In this document: positions 39,194-48,057 of the stretch, one piece after another | Layout: each line of letters starts with the position of its first letter | Position numbering within the stretch: position 1 is the stretch's first letter | DNA from: Prescottella defluvii | Lineage (GTDB): Bacteria > Actinomycetota > Actinomycetes > Mycobacteriales > Mycobacteriaceae | Assembly: GCA_029690005.1 (NCBI GenBank) | Contig: CP121458.1 | Span: forward strand, 1,488,001 to 1,552,000 | Direction of reading: 5' to 3' | Length of the DNA: 64,000 bases | The notes under the pieces: model-generated | Databases searched by the model: none | What the model saw: only the letters and a program-made list of their open reading frames with translations | Told to the model about the DNA's origin: nothing | Made by a program: the position numbers and the translations under genes

Positions 39194-39613
39194 CTAGCCG
39201 AGGTGCTCGCTGGCGGATTCCACGGTCTGCTTGAGGAGGCTCAGGCCGTGGTCCATGACGGCGCCCATAGGAATGGTGAGCTCGTCCGGTTGCACGTCGT
39301 GGATCCATACGAACCGGCTGCGGCCGTCCCCATGCGGGAGGACTTGCATCGACGCGTTGTCGTGTGTCGGCTGCATGGTGTCGCCGATGATGGAGAAGAC
39401 GAGACGACGGCGCTCATCGTCGAACGCGATGAGCCGCTCCCGCGCCACGGTCCCGTCGGCGAACGTGACGACCCTGACGTCGGGTTCCTCGAGCCGGCTG
39501 TCGGTGACGAAGCCGGGTGCCATCCGGACGGGCCCGTCGGTGAAGTCGCTGATGATCGCCCACACGGCCGCGGGGTCGGCATCGATGATGATCTCTTTCT
39601 GCACGGAGGCCAT
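39194..39613 (-). CDS. SRPBCC-family protein
   Basis: A 139-residue START-like (SRPBCC) protein: KEIIIDADPAAVWAIISDFT at the start, GDGRSRFVWIHDVQPDEL in the sheet, and the long C-terminal helix GLSLLKQTVESASEHLG. These bind hydrophobic ligands or act as polyketide cyclases. It is followed upstream by a VOC gene on the same strand, probably in one operon. Confidence 0.85.
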   Translation of the reverse strand: MASVQKEIIIDADPAAVWAIISDFTDGPVRMAPGFVTDSRLEEPDVRVVTFADGTVARERLIAFDDERRRLVFSIIGDTMQPTHDNASMQVLPHGDGRSRFVWIHDVQPDELTIPMGAVMDHGLSLLKQTVESASEHLG

Positions 39614-39667
39614 ATCTGTCTCTTCTCTGGCGTGGGGATGCAGGGATCGTGAAGTTGATGTGCGCGT

Positions 39668-40006
39668 CTATGCGGCGACGACGCAGAACTGGTTGCCCTC
39701 GGGGTCGGCCAGCACGACCCACCCGTCGAAGCGCCCCACTTCGGTCGCGCCGAGGGTCCGAATCCGGTCGACCTCGCCCGCCAGGTCATCGGCGAACAGG
39801 TCCAGATGCAGCCGATTCTTGCCCTCCCGGCCTTCGGGCACGACCTGCAGGGACAGGCCGGCGCCGGTCTTGTCCGAGTCCTCCAGATAGGTGGTGCCTT
39901 CGTCCGAGGACGCGACCTGGTACCCCGTGACTGCCTGCCAGAAGGCGGTGCTACCTGCCAGGTCGTTCGTATCGATACAGATGTTGCCAATGCTGACGCT
40001 CACCAA
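39668..40006 (-). CDS. VOC-family protein
   Basis: A 112-residue VOC protein with a GTG start: SIGNICIDTNDLAGSTAFWQ opens the fold, NRLHLDLFADDLAGEVDRI starts the second module, and DPEGNQFCVVAA ends it. It is divergent from the CGNR regulator gene across an 82-base region with a dyad, so it is likely controlled by that regulator. The SRPBCC gene lies 54 bases downstream. Confidence 0.85.
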   Translation of the reverse strand: MVSVSIGNICIDTNDLAGSTAFWQAVTGYQVASSDEGTTYLEDSDKTGAGLSLQVVPEGREGKNRLHLDLFADDLAGEVDRIRTLGATEVGRFDGWVVLADPEGNQFCVVAA

Positions 40007-40020
40007 CGAGCCCCTCTCAT

Positions 40021-40049
40021 CTAACTGACGTATCGGTTACGCCAGTTAG
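40021..40049. promoter_or_regulatory. Dyad operator between VOC and CGNR genes
   Basis: Inverted arms CTAACTG and CAGTTAG flank a 15-base spacer that is itself partly symmetric (acg...cgt-like positions). It lies between the two divergent start codons and is a good candidate for autoregulation by the CGNR protein. Confidence 0.5.
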
Positions 40050-40088
40050 GTAACCTACCATCGCCACTAGCCGGGTAGGCTGCGAGAA

Positions 40089-40718
40089 GTGAAGAATGAG
40101 CGGACTGCCGATCTTGTGCCGGACCTCGCAACCGGGACGGCGCCGATGCCGCTGCGCACGATCGAGAAGTTCATCAACACCCGCCGCCGCGACAGCGACG
40201 AGATCGCAACCCCGCCACAGCTGGCGAAGTGGTTGCACGCTAACGGCCTGACACCAGTCAAGACGGTGGTGAACGCCGAGCAGCGCGACCGTGCCGAACG
40301 GATCCGCGAGGGACTACGCGCGCTGATCGCCGAGAACAACACCGAGCCGGTCTCGAGCCCACGCCCAGACGGCCTCAACCCCGCCGCTCGTGCCGAATTC
40401 GCCGAACTCACCCGAGACTTCCCGTTGATGCTCGACGTGACCGTTTCCCCGCCCCGGCTGGTCGCCTGCGCCCGGACGCCGGTAGAGGCGGCGCTGGCCA
40501 GGCTTCTCGCTATCGTGGCTGAGGCTGTGGCCGAAGGTACGTGGACGCGGCTCAAGGCCTGCCGGGAGCCGAGCTGCCGATGGGCCTACTATGACCACTC
40601 TCGGAATCGCCGCCGGACCTGGTGCTCCATGGACATCTGCGGAAACCGTGCCAAAGCCCGCGCCTCCCACCACCGCAAGTCCACCGCGCCCTTGACCACA
40701 GGCCGGTCCATCAACTGA
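40089..40718 (+). CDS. CGNR zinc-finger (ABATE-domain) regulator
   Basis: A 209-residue putative stress-induced transcription factor. The ABATE domain covers residues 20-150 (MPLRTIEKFINTRRRDSDEI, then LHANGLTPVKTVVNA). The C-terminal zinc finger has C-x4-C in CREPSCRWAYYDHSRNRRRT and then WCSMDICGNRAKARASHHRK, giving the CGNR motif and four Cys. It is divergent from the VOC/SRPBCC operon, with a dyad between. Confidence 0.88.
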   Translation: MKNERTADLVPDLATGTAPMPLRTIEKFINTRRRDSDEIATPPQLAKWLHANGLTPVKTVVNAEQRDRAERIREGLRALIAENNTEPVSSPRPDGLNPAARAEFAELTRDFPLMLDVTVSPPRLVACARTPVEAALARLLAIVAEAVAEGTWTRLKACREPSCRWAYYDHSRNRRRTWCSMDICGNRAKARASHHRKSTAPLTTGRSIN

Positions 40719-40797
40719 TAAACCACGGCGGCCGACCGGTCTCACGCTGCGTCCAGGGCGTATATGGGGCCCTTGCCCTTCTTCGAGAGGACTCAGA

Positions 40798-41586
40798 TCA
40801 CGGAGTCAGCCCCAGCTCGCGCTGGCGCGTGGATGCCGCCGGGACCATCGGGGTCGGACAGCCGGCAGCTCGCGATCCGGTGAGCCGGAAACTGGGCCAC
40901 TGCAGGTAAACGTCATAATCCCGGTTGGCGGCAAGCATTTTCAGATGGAGTTGGCCGACGCTGTACTCCTCGGCCGGCTCGTCGTCAGTGTCGAGGTAGC
41001 GGCGGCGGATCATCTCGCTGACTTCGCCAGCCATTGCCCTCGTTCCAGCTCGGCTGGTCTCTGATTCGGATTCAGCGTGAGGGGTACTTTTGGGGCGGGC
41101 TCGCCTACGCGGCTCGAGGTCGCGCTCGAACTCGATTTCATCCCGAAGCTGGATCTTGTAGTAGCCCACGTCGGGGATGTCCGGCTTCAGGGTCCGTCTC
41201 GCCTCGTCCACTGCGCCGCATCGAACGGCCGACAGGTGGAAGCCGCGCCGCTGGTAGAACTGCATCGAGTCGAGGTTGTCGTTCGTAGTGACCAACCACA
41301 GTCGCGAACAGCCTTGTGCACGGGCGGCTTGGGCGATGCGTTCGATGAGTGCGGTGCCGACGCCGCCCCATTGGCCGGATGCGCGCATGTTCACGATTTC
41401 GCAGTTCGTGCCGTCGATGTCGTATATCAGCACCCCGACCGTCTCGTCGTCGGTCAATGCGATCAGGGCCGGGCGGTCGCGTGCGTCGATCAATTCGCCG
41501 CGCCGGGCGATCTGGGCGGTGTGCTGCGCCTGGAGGAATGACGTCAGGCGTGGCTCTCCTGCGGGTACCGCATAGATGTCGACCAT
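40798..41586 (-). CDS. GNAT acetyltransferase with C-terminal extension
   Basis: A 262-residue protein. Residues 1-165 are a GNAT domain: acetyl-CoA binding loop ASGQWGGVGTALIERIAQAA and the C-terminal strand SMQFYQRRGFHLSAVRCGAV. Related proteins usually end soon after RDEIEFE. Here about 90 further residues follow (EVSEMIRRRYLDTDDEPAEE, then GQLHLKMLAANRDYDVYLQW), which look like a second protein. A lost stop or a fusion are both possible. The substrate is unknown. Confidence 0.75.
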   Translation of the reverse strand: MVDIYAVPAGEPRLTSFLQAQHTAQIARRGELIDARDRPALIALTDDETVGVLIYDIDGTNCEIVNMRASGQWGGVGTALIERIAQAARAQGCSRLWLVTTNDNLDSMQFYQRRGFHLSAVRCGAVDEARRTLKPDIPDVGYYKIQLRDEIEFERDLEPRRRARPKSTPHAESESETSRAGTRAMAGEVSEMIRRRYLDTDDEPAEEYSVGQLHLKMLAANRDYDVYLQWPSFRLTGSRAAGCPTPMVPAASTRQRELGLTP

Positions 41587-41648
41587 CGTCCCTATTTTCC
41601 TCGCCCCACCGAGGCTGGACCAGGGTGGATCTTCGGGTTGGGTCAGGA

Positions 41649-41834
41649 TCACATGTCCAAGCCGCCGTTGACACTCCACACCTGTCCGGTGATGTAGGAG
41701 GAGGCGTCGGCGGCCAGGAAGTGCACGACCCGTTGCGTCTTCCTCGGGCCGTCCCGCCCGGCCGGCGGGGTCGATCCAGCGACGACGGCGAAGTTCGCGA
41801 TGCATCAGGCCGGGTAGGGGCTGGTGATCGGCAG
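41649..41834 (-). pseudogene. 3' fragment of an SDR gene
   Basis: The last 50 or so residues of an SDR are readable in two frames: PAGRAGRPEE, then VVHFLAADASSYITGQVWSV and the end NGGLDM. The Rossmann half and the active site are absent, so the gene is a relic. It lies between the GNAT gene and repeat copy B. Confidence 0.6.
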
Positions 41835-42186
41835 GTCGAGCAGTGGGCAGGCGCTGGTCCTTCGCCTGATCGAGATACAGACACTTGAGGGCCGGTGGAT
41901 TCAACCGGGGACTGCCCACGACCGATGAGGCTGGGCTACGAACACCCGACCGTGCATTGCAACCGCCGACGGGCCGACGATCCGTGCGCGTGCTGCAAGA
42001 CCGTCACCATCCGCGACGAGGACCAACCCAGAACCCACATGCCGTTTCCGCACGGAACCAAACAATGGTTTGCGTCGTATCACCGCAGAGTGCCAAGAAA
42101 ATGAGATTCGTGCGAACAACGAACCGATAGGTGAACTCAACGGCATCTGATGGGTGAACACCCTAGGCAGAGAGAGAGAGAGGGAT

Positions 42187-42277
42187 GTTCACCAATGGCG
42201 GATCGTGGTGGGCTGCATGCGGATTGGATAGGTCTACCGGTCGGTAATCACGCTTAAGGAGGTCTCCAGATCGCGGA
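42187..42277 (+). repeat. 91-nt dispersed repeat, copy B
   Basis: It starts gttcaccaatggcggatcgt. By hand count it matches copy A at 68 and copy C at 58 of 90 bases with no gaps. A pure GA run (agagagagagagaggg) lies just before it, and a ggtgaaca box 34 bases upstream is inverted relative to its own tgttcacc. Confidence 0.8.
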
Positions 42278-42299
42278 AGTCTGGAAGAGCTCCAGACTT
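42277..42299. terminator. Hairpin next to repeat copy B
   Basis: A perfect 9-bp stem (aagtctgga and complement) with a 5-base loop starts at the end of copy B. There is no T tract. It may be a terminator for the minus-strand gene that ends at 42538. Confidence 0.45.
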
Positions 42300-42537
42300 A
42301 GTAGGTCCGGGTGCGCTCGAGCCCGGTATAGGCCACCTTTCCCGGATTGAATGCAGGACGGGTTACCGGGACGCCTGCGCCGGCCGCTGGTCGAGGTCGT
42401 CCCGACGCTGTGCCGCGTGGAGGGCGGCGAGGTACGCAGCGGACCTGCCAGCACAGATGACCGCCTGCGCCCAGGAAATCCGAGGCGACGCGGCGTGCCG
42501 ACATGGGGATCGGACAGATGATGGACCTGCGCTCGGT

Positions 42538-43871
42538 TCATTCTGCAAATCCCAGCCGGATCGTGTCCAGCTTCTGGGTACCCTGTGGGGCCGCCGCCAG
42601 CATTTCCAGTTCGGTGGGGACTCTACGCCGAACTTCCGCAATGCCGCTGTGGTCTCCGCGGCGATCCGGCGGCCCGATTCGAATGCGGGTGGGTACGACC
42701 GCTCGAACGGCTCAGCTCCCGGAAGATGAATTTCCAGACCCGCACTTTCGTCGGCGAACCAACCTCGAACGAAGGTTCCGGGTTCCTCGGCCACCCGAAG
42801 TACCCACAAAACCTCGGTCGCATACGGAGCGAGCAGCGCCAGGTCACCCGCGAGCGACGGGAACAATTCAGCGATGTAGTCGTCGAGCATCGACCACGTC
42901 TCCGCGTCCGGTTCCGGGACCCACCAATCCCGGGTCCCGAAGCGAACTCCGTCGGCACCAGTGGTCACCCGCCAACTCCCCTCCGGGTAGCAGTCATCCC
43001 ACTTCCACTCCCAGTACTCCCGCCCCTCGACGGCCGCGGTCGGCGCTGCGGTGAAGCGCAGCCAACCACCGGAGGTCGACAGCGTGTAGGTGACGTCCGC
43101 TCCGCGCCAGATCGCCTGCGCGTCAGGGCCTCCGACGACAGGCGGTGGACCGAGCAACTCGACGCACGACCGGAGTGCGGCAGCGTAGGCCTCCGGCACG
43201 ACTCGCGATGACAGCGACTGTGACAGTTCCAGTTGCGAGTACTCTCCGAAATCCCACCGGTCGGCATCAAACTCCGCAGTCCTCGTGGCGTGCAACGAGG
43301 CCCACACCGCGTCCCCGTTCAGTTCGGCTACCAGATCCTCTCGGAACAGGCGTCCTTCCCCGATGTCGATCGGCCACCCGACCGCCTCGAACAACGGATC
43401 CAGATCGGAGCGGGACCACGACCCCAAGTGCGCGTTCGCGATGTGCGGTAGCACGGCCAGGAACGGCGCAAAATCAGTGCGCTGCTCATCCTTTTCCCGC
43501 CATGTTTCAACCGACCTGTGCGCTTCAGGGCTGAGCAGGCGGTAGTACACGCTATGCGTCCAACGGTGCAGTTCGACAACCACCTGCGGCAACACCCAGA
43601 CGAGATACCCGGTTTCCCCGTCGATATCCGAGTCAGGCTCGCTCCACGCCTCGATCAGATCCATACGAAGGGCAGCGAACCCCGTCCGCAATGCCTCGCG
43701 CTCCGCATCGTCGACCGAGTCGTGGCGGATATCCGCGATATCAACCCACACGACATCGAGTTCGGTGCTCGTCGCCAAGCGTATCTTCGCACCACGCAAC
43801 TCGATCGGGGCGAGCAGGCTCTGCAACTGCTCGACATTACTGGCCGACCACGACCATTCGAATCGCTCCAC
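42538..43871 (-). CDS. Large hypothetical protein (apparent frameshift near the end)
   Basis: About 444 residues, soluble and Trp-rich. The N-terminus MERFEWSWSASNVEQLQSLL and the segment DPLFEAVGWPIDIGEGRLFR resemble DUF6301-like domains of actinobacteria, but the match is weak. The middle has the regular WRGADVTYTLSTSGGWLRF. Near 42610 the frame breaks: one more base restores LEMLAAAPQGTQKLDTIRLG and a stop at 42538, otherwise the frame continues with an unlikely Arg-rich tail to 42363. Function is unknown. Confidence 0.65.
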
Positions 43872-44657
43872 CCCCGCGCTACTCGCATCGCTTCAGCAAC
43901 ATCAAACACCGGCGATTCGCTCACGCGGCGCGACGCTACCATCAGCCACCGACACCCTGACCATGCATAGAAGGACCCCGCGCTCGGCGAATTGCTCGAC
44001 CAGCAACCGCAATCCCGCACACCTCTATGCGATGGTGTGCGGGATCTCGCAACCCTGCCTTGCTCTCGAGATGCCTGGCGATAGCGCGCGCGAGTGAGCG
44101 ATAATGGCGCTGGGCGAGCGCTCCTCCCCGGCCGACTCTGCGGCGCCCGGTCGTCCGCATCGGGAGAGTCCCCTGGAGTGGTGGGAATCGGTGAGGCACT
44201 GACCAGCTGACCTTGCTGCGTGTCGCTGCCAGGTTCGGGGTGGGCCACCGCGTACTTGGTGCGTTTGCGGAGGAGGGAGAAGGGTGTCCACCTATTGCGG
44301 GTCGCGCTGGGTCGGTTGCGGATCGGCTCGGGTGCTCGGCCGGTGATCGCACTTGATGGGGGTGTCAGATCACACCTGTGCAACGCGTGACAACGGGCGT
44401 GGTCGAGGCGGTTACCGCCGTTTGAACTGTCACCGTTCACGCACTTCGCCGGGTCCGCCACGAGGCTCCCGGCCTGGGTTGGTCCGCGGTGCAACGCTTG
44501 GGCATGAACTGCGTCCTCCTCAAGGGAGGGAATCGGCATCGAACCCGGGACGGTTCCATCCATCATCTGATTCACTACGTGCCGACCCGGTAATCCATTA
44601 CCGAGTGACCACTCGGTTCGTGTGCTCAACGAACCGTTCAACCACCTGAGGATGTTG
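43872..44657. other. Gap with repeat copy C
   Basis: No supported gene in these 786 bases. Repeat copy C lies in the middle. Positions 44512-44540 carry a tRNA-3'-end-like atcgaaccc string with no cloverleaf around it. The pentapeptide-repeat gene promoter must lie near the right end. Confidence 0.5.
44286..44376 (+). repeat. 91-nt dispersed repeat, copy C
   Basis: It starts gtccacctattgcgggtcgc and ends gtcagatcacacc. By hand count it matches copies A and B at 58 of 90 bases each, without gaps. The preceding bases (ggaggagggagaaggg) are again purine-rich. Confidence 0.75.
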
Positions 44658-45727
44658 ATGAGATTTCCCATGTCCGCACGTCGTGTAGCTAGCCGTTCCC
44701 CCGCCGAGTCACTGCGCTCGCGGCCTCGGCTGTCGCGGTCGTTTCTCCACTGATCGTGGGGACCCCTGCCGCGCACGCGGATACCGTCATCGCCGGATGC
44801 ACCATCGTGAGCAACCCGACGCCTACGAACCACACCAACTGCCCAGGTGCGAACTTCGAACAGTCCGACCTGACGGGTATGAACCTCGCATACGCCAACC
44901 TCGCCGGTGCACAACTCTCCTCTGCCAAGCTTGTCAGCGCGAACCTGACCGGAACCGATCTCAGCAACGCTCAACTGGGCAATGCGCGACTTGATTGGGC
45001 GAAACTTCCGGATGCCAACCTCCGAGGTGCGTGGTTGCATCTGACTGCAGCGTTCAACGCGGACCTCACCAACGCAGATTTCACCAATGCGAAGGTGGGG
45101 TATACACGTCTCGACAACGCCAACCTCACCGGCGCAAACTTCACGAACGCAAACATCAGCGGTTCCTACTTTCACGGGACCCTGCTCATCCCTGCCGCCC
45201 AGCGCGCCTTCGCCGACCTCAACACCAACAGTGCAGTCGCGACCTGGCCGACTCCGCCGAATCTGACCGGGACCACATTCGAATCATGTGATCGCGCCTC
45301 CGGTAGCACTTTCTCCGTGGGCGACACCTCGGTTCGCTGCACAGTGCGAACCACTGCCGGCGCGGGCTTCGGCGTGTTCACCGTTACCGTCACGCCCAGT
45401 TCGCTTCCCACGGTCACTGGAGATCCACACAATGCTCAGGTGGACACCTTCTACTCGTTCACCTTCTCCAGGACTGGTCAACCTCAACCTCGAATCACAA
45501 CGACAAGCAGCCTCCCGCCTGGCATGACGCTGGACGAAACGGGATATCTGTACGGAACCCCGACGCAGTCCGGCACCTTCCCGCTCACGCTGACCGCCCG
45601 CAGCGAGGCGGGCGAGCACATATTCGAAACTCGACTCGTGGTGAAAGGTAACGGCCTCGGCTCCTCCTCCGGCGGCTCCAGCGGATCGAGTGACAGTGGG
45701 TCCGGCTCCAACATCTTCGGTAGCTGA
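44658..45727 (+). CDS. Secreted pentapeptide-repeat protein with Ig-like domains (apparent frameshift)
   Basis: The N-terminus MRFPMSARRVASRSP joins RRVTALAASAVAVVSPLIVG after adding one C to a C run near 44700; a signal peptide then ends at PAAHA-DT. Residues 60-160 are pentapeptide repeats of the A-N/D-L-x-x type (LTGMNLAYANLAGAQLSSAK and on), predicted to form a square beta-helix. Then comes an HYR-like segment (GSTFSVGDTSVRCTVRTTAG) and a putative Ig domain (RITTTSSLPPGMTLDETGYL). The tail is Gly/Ser-rich. It is probably a cell-surface protein; binding partner unknown. Confidence 0.78.
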
Positions 45728-45740
45728 TCCTCCGGTCCAG

Positions 45741-45818
45741 ATGACGCGGCACACCGCGGGAACGACCCTGCACCTGCAGGGCGTTCCCGTCGCGGTGATT
45801 GCGTCGTGGATCGGGCAC
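45741..45818 (+). pseudogene. C-terminal fragment of tyrosine recombinase
   Basis: About 26 residues, MTRHTAGTTLHLQGVPVAVI and ASWIGH, are the R-H...G-H active-site end of a phage-type integrase. Everything before and the final Tyr block are missing. It lies just after the pentapeptide gene stop and is a scar of a former mobile element. Confidence 0.6.
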
Positions 45819-46133
45819 TGCGGTGGCAAATTCGCCTGCGGCAGCGAGAACGGCGTCGCGCACAGTGTCGAGGTTCGCGTCGCGTAGCAGTCGGGCGGGT
45901 GGCTGATCGTTCAGTGTCGGGGTGCGGCCTTGGAACCAGGCTTGAGCGACGGCGGGAGTGTCACGGGCGGTGATGAGGTGTGCGGCAGTGAGTGCGAGTT
46001 GCGGTCGGTCGAGGACGAGGGGATTGGCAGCACGCTTGGTGCCGTTCACCCACCTGTTGATCGTGTCGGTGCTGCGTATCTGCTCGATGTTGACAACGGG
46101 CCGCGAGCCGGCTGAATGGAAACCCCCAGTCAA
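45819..46133 (-). pseudogene. MbcA/ParS-type antitoxin fragment
   Basis: About 100 residues (VVNIEQIRSTDTINRWVNGT, then RPQLALTAAHLITARDTPAV and LNDQPPARLLRDANLDTVRD) look like the toxin-binding domain of an Xre/MbcA/ParS antitoxin. The N-terminal HTH is missing, and the frame runs on into the antisense of the integrase fragment. No RES-domain toxin gene is near. Confidence 0.55.
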
Positions 46134-46189
46134 CTGGTACCTAACTCGTACCTGGCCCCACCTCTGACACGTACGACAAAGGCCCCGAT

Positions 46190-47145
46190 CTAGGGTGTGT
46201 CTCCTATTTGGTGAGTGACCTCAACCAAGTGCAGACCGCTGAGAGGACCACGCCGGCCCGGTAGGTGAGTGCGAGTTTGTCGTAGCGAGTGGCGATCCCG
46301 CGCCACTGCTTGAGGGTGGCGAAGGATCGTTCGACGACGTTGCGGCCCTTGTATTTTTCGGCATCGAACCCGACAGGCCGGCCTCCGCGGCTGCCGCGTC
46401 GGAGGCGGTGGCGTTTCTGGTCGTCCGGTTCGGCGATGACCGCTTCGATACCTCTCGAGCGGAGGTGGCTGCGGATCGCTCTCGACGAGTAGGCCTTGTC
46501 ACCGAGAACGGCGTCCGGTCGGGAACGGGCTCGACCAGGCCCGATCCGGGGCACCGACAACGCGTCCATCAGGATCGGGAAGATCGGCGAGTCGCCGGCC
46601 TGACCAGGCCCGATCAGCAGGACCAGGGGCCGGCCGTGCCCGTCGGCGAGCTGGTGGATCTTCGTGCCGAGCCCGCCCCGCGAACGTCCGAGGGCGTGGT
46701 CAGCCGGCTCGTTCAGGAGGTTCGTGTAATTCGACAGATCCCCCTGTGTGACGCGCGAGATCGGTGCCGTGCTGATGGGCTCGGCAAATGGTCGAGTCCA
46801 CCGACACGGTCCAGTCGACCAGCCCGTTCGCGTCGGCGTGAGCGAGCAGCGCGGTGAGGATCGTGTCCCAGGTACCGTCGCCAGCGTAGCGGCGGTGCCG
46901 CTTCCAGATCGTCTGCCAGGGCCCGAAATCCGCGGGAACATCCCGCCACGCGACTCCGGCCCGGTAGCGGTAGACGATGCCCTCCACGACCCGGCGGTTG
47001 TCCCGGAACGGGCGTCCCCGACATCCGTCGGACGTGGGAAGTAGCGGCTCGATCAGCGACCACTGCTCATCGGTTAGGTACTCGGTGCGGGACACGATGA
47101 ACAGTGTCGCTCACCGGTTACGCACATTTAGGAGACGCACTCTAG
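46190..47145 (-). mobile_element. IS5-family insertion sequence
   Basis: Terminal inverted repeats: left 46191 tagggtgtgtctcctattt, right (reverse strand from 47144) tagagtgcgtctcctaaat, 15 of 19 alike. CTAG is found at both ends (46190 and 47142), the likely target duplication. The transposase covers nearly the whole element. The element is close to intact. Confidence 0.85.
46204..47095 (-). CDS. IS5-family transposase, two overlapping frames
   Basis: Frame 1 (MSRTEYLTDEQWSLIEPLLP to the first catalytic Asp in WTVSVDSTICRAHQH) and frame 2 (PADHALGRSRGGLGTKIHQL, second Asp in VLGDKAYSSRAIRSHLRSRG, Glu in NVVERSFATLKQWRGIATRY) form one DDE transposase of about 290 residues. They meet at a GGGGG run near 46740. 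In related IS5 elements a programmed frameshift joins two such frames; here a base error is equally possible. Confidence 0.85.
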
Positions 47146-47364
47146 CTGCATCGCTCCCCATCGTTCCGGGCTCCGTCGATGGATCGGGCCGGTAACTAGG
47201 TTCAGCGTGATAGAGCCAAAATGCGTTGTCGAGCAATGCATCCCATCGCTCACTCGGCTGTCGATTTGCCGATGGGTCTGGAGTACCTTCGGGGCCGAAA
47301 GCGGCGGAACCGACCCCTTACGCCCCTTTCGGCTCCCGACCAACCCCTCGATTGGAGGACTGAA

Positions 47365-48057
47365 ATGACCACTCCAGCAGCGCGGCACCAAGCTGATCCC
47401 ACCGCCTCAGACACTCGCGGACTGCGAGTGATCGGCTATGCCCGCGTCAGCACCGCGACGCAGGGCGAGCGTGGCCACGGCCTTGGTGCGCAGCAGGATG
47501 AGATGAAGCGATACTGCGCGGCGAACGAGTTCCAGCTACTGACAGTCACTTACGACGTGGTGAGCGGCGGCAGCAGTGAGAAGATGTTCGGGCGCGAGGC
47601 TGCCGTCCGCGCTATTGAGTCCGGTCTCGCCGATGCCCTGCTGGTTCGTGCGCTGGACCGGGCAACCCGTGACCAGCTTGATGCTGCGTCACTCTTCAAG
47701 CGCGCCAACAAGAACGGGTGGCGGCTGCTGGACTGTGATCGGGTTGACTCGGGCGACCCCAGCCAGCGCCTCCTCGCGGATATTCGCATCGCGGTCGCTG
47801 CTGAGGAACGCCGCAAGATCAGCGAACGCACCCGAGAAGGAATGCGCCGTGCGAAGGCCCAAGGCAAGCACGTTGGCCGACCCTCACGCATTGACCCGAT
47901 CGTTGTCGAGGAGATCGTGGGGATGCGCCTCGAAGGTCTGAGCGCGAAGGCGATAGCCGAGGTACTCAGCGAATCGCGCATCCCGACGCCGGGTGGTGGG
48001 GCGCACTGGCACGACTCGACGATTCGCCGGGTCCTGGCTCGCGAGGCGGTGGCGTGA
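47365..48057 (+). CDS. Serine recombinase (resolvase/invertase type)
   Basis: A 230-residue small serine recombinase. The catalytic Ser is in VIGYARVSTATQGERGHGLG, arginines are in LLVRALDRATRDQLDAASLF and the helix E continues AEERRKISERTREGMRRAKA. The C-terminus (GKHVGRPSRID, then LEGLSAKAIAEVLSESRIPT) is the DNA-binding HTH. The ATG at 47365 has ggaggac as ribosome site. It overlaps the next small gene by 1 base (TGATG) and heads the mobile module. Confidence 0.9.
   Translation: MTTPAARHQADPTASDTRGLRVIGYARVSTATQGERGHGLGAQQDEMKRYCAANEFQLLTVTYDVVSGGSSEKMFGREAAVRAIESGLADALLVRALDRATRDQLDAASLFKRANKNGWRLLDCDRVDSGDPSQRLLADIRIAVAAEERRKISERTREGMRRAKAQGKHVGRPSRIDPIVVEEIVGMRLEGLSAKAIAEVLSESRIPTPGGGAHWHDSTIRRVLAREAVA

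Larger units (their letters stand above)
41835..42537. other. Gap with repeat copy B and a hairpin
   Basis: A 69-codon plus-strand ORF (41895-42104) exists but is not convincing. From 42150 on there are a ggtgaaca box, a GA repeat, an inverted tgttcacc box, repeat copy B and a hairpin. The remaining bases show nothing. Confidence 0.5.

Noticed and set aside
41895..42104. Small Cys-rich protein (69 codons)
   Set aside because: No ribosome site, no known motif and codon use like a shadow. It may be chance.
44505..44545. Degenerate tRNA
   Set aside because: Only a short atcgaaccc string resembles a T arm; no acceptor or anticodon stem can be drawn.
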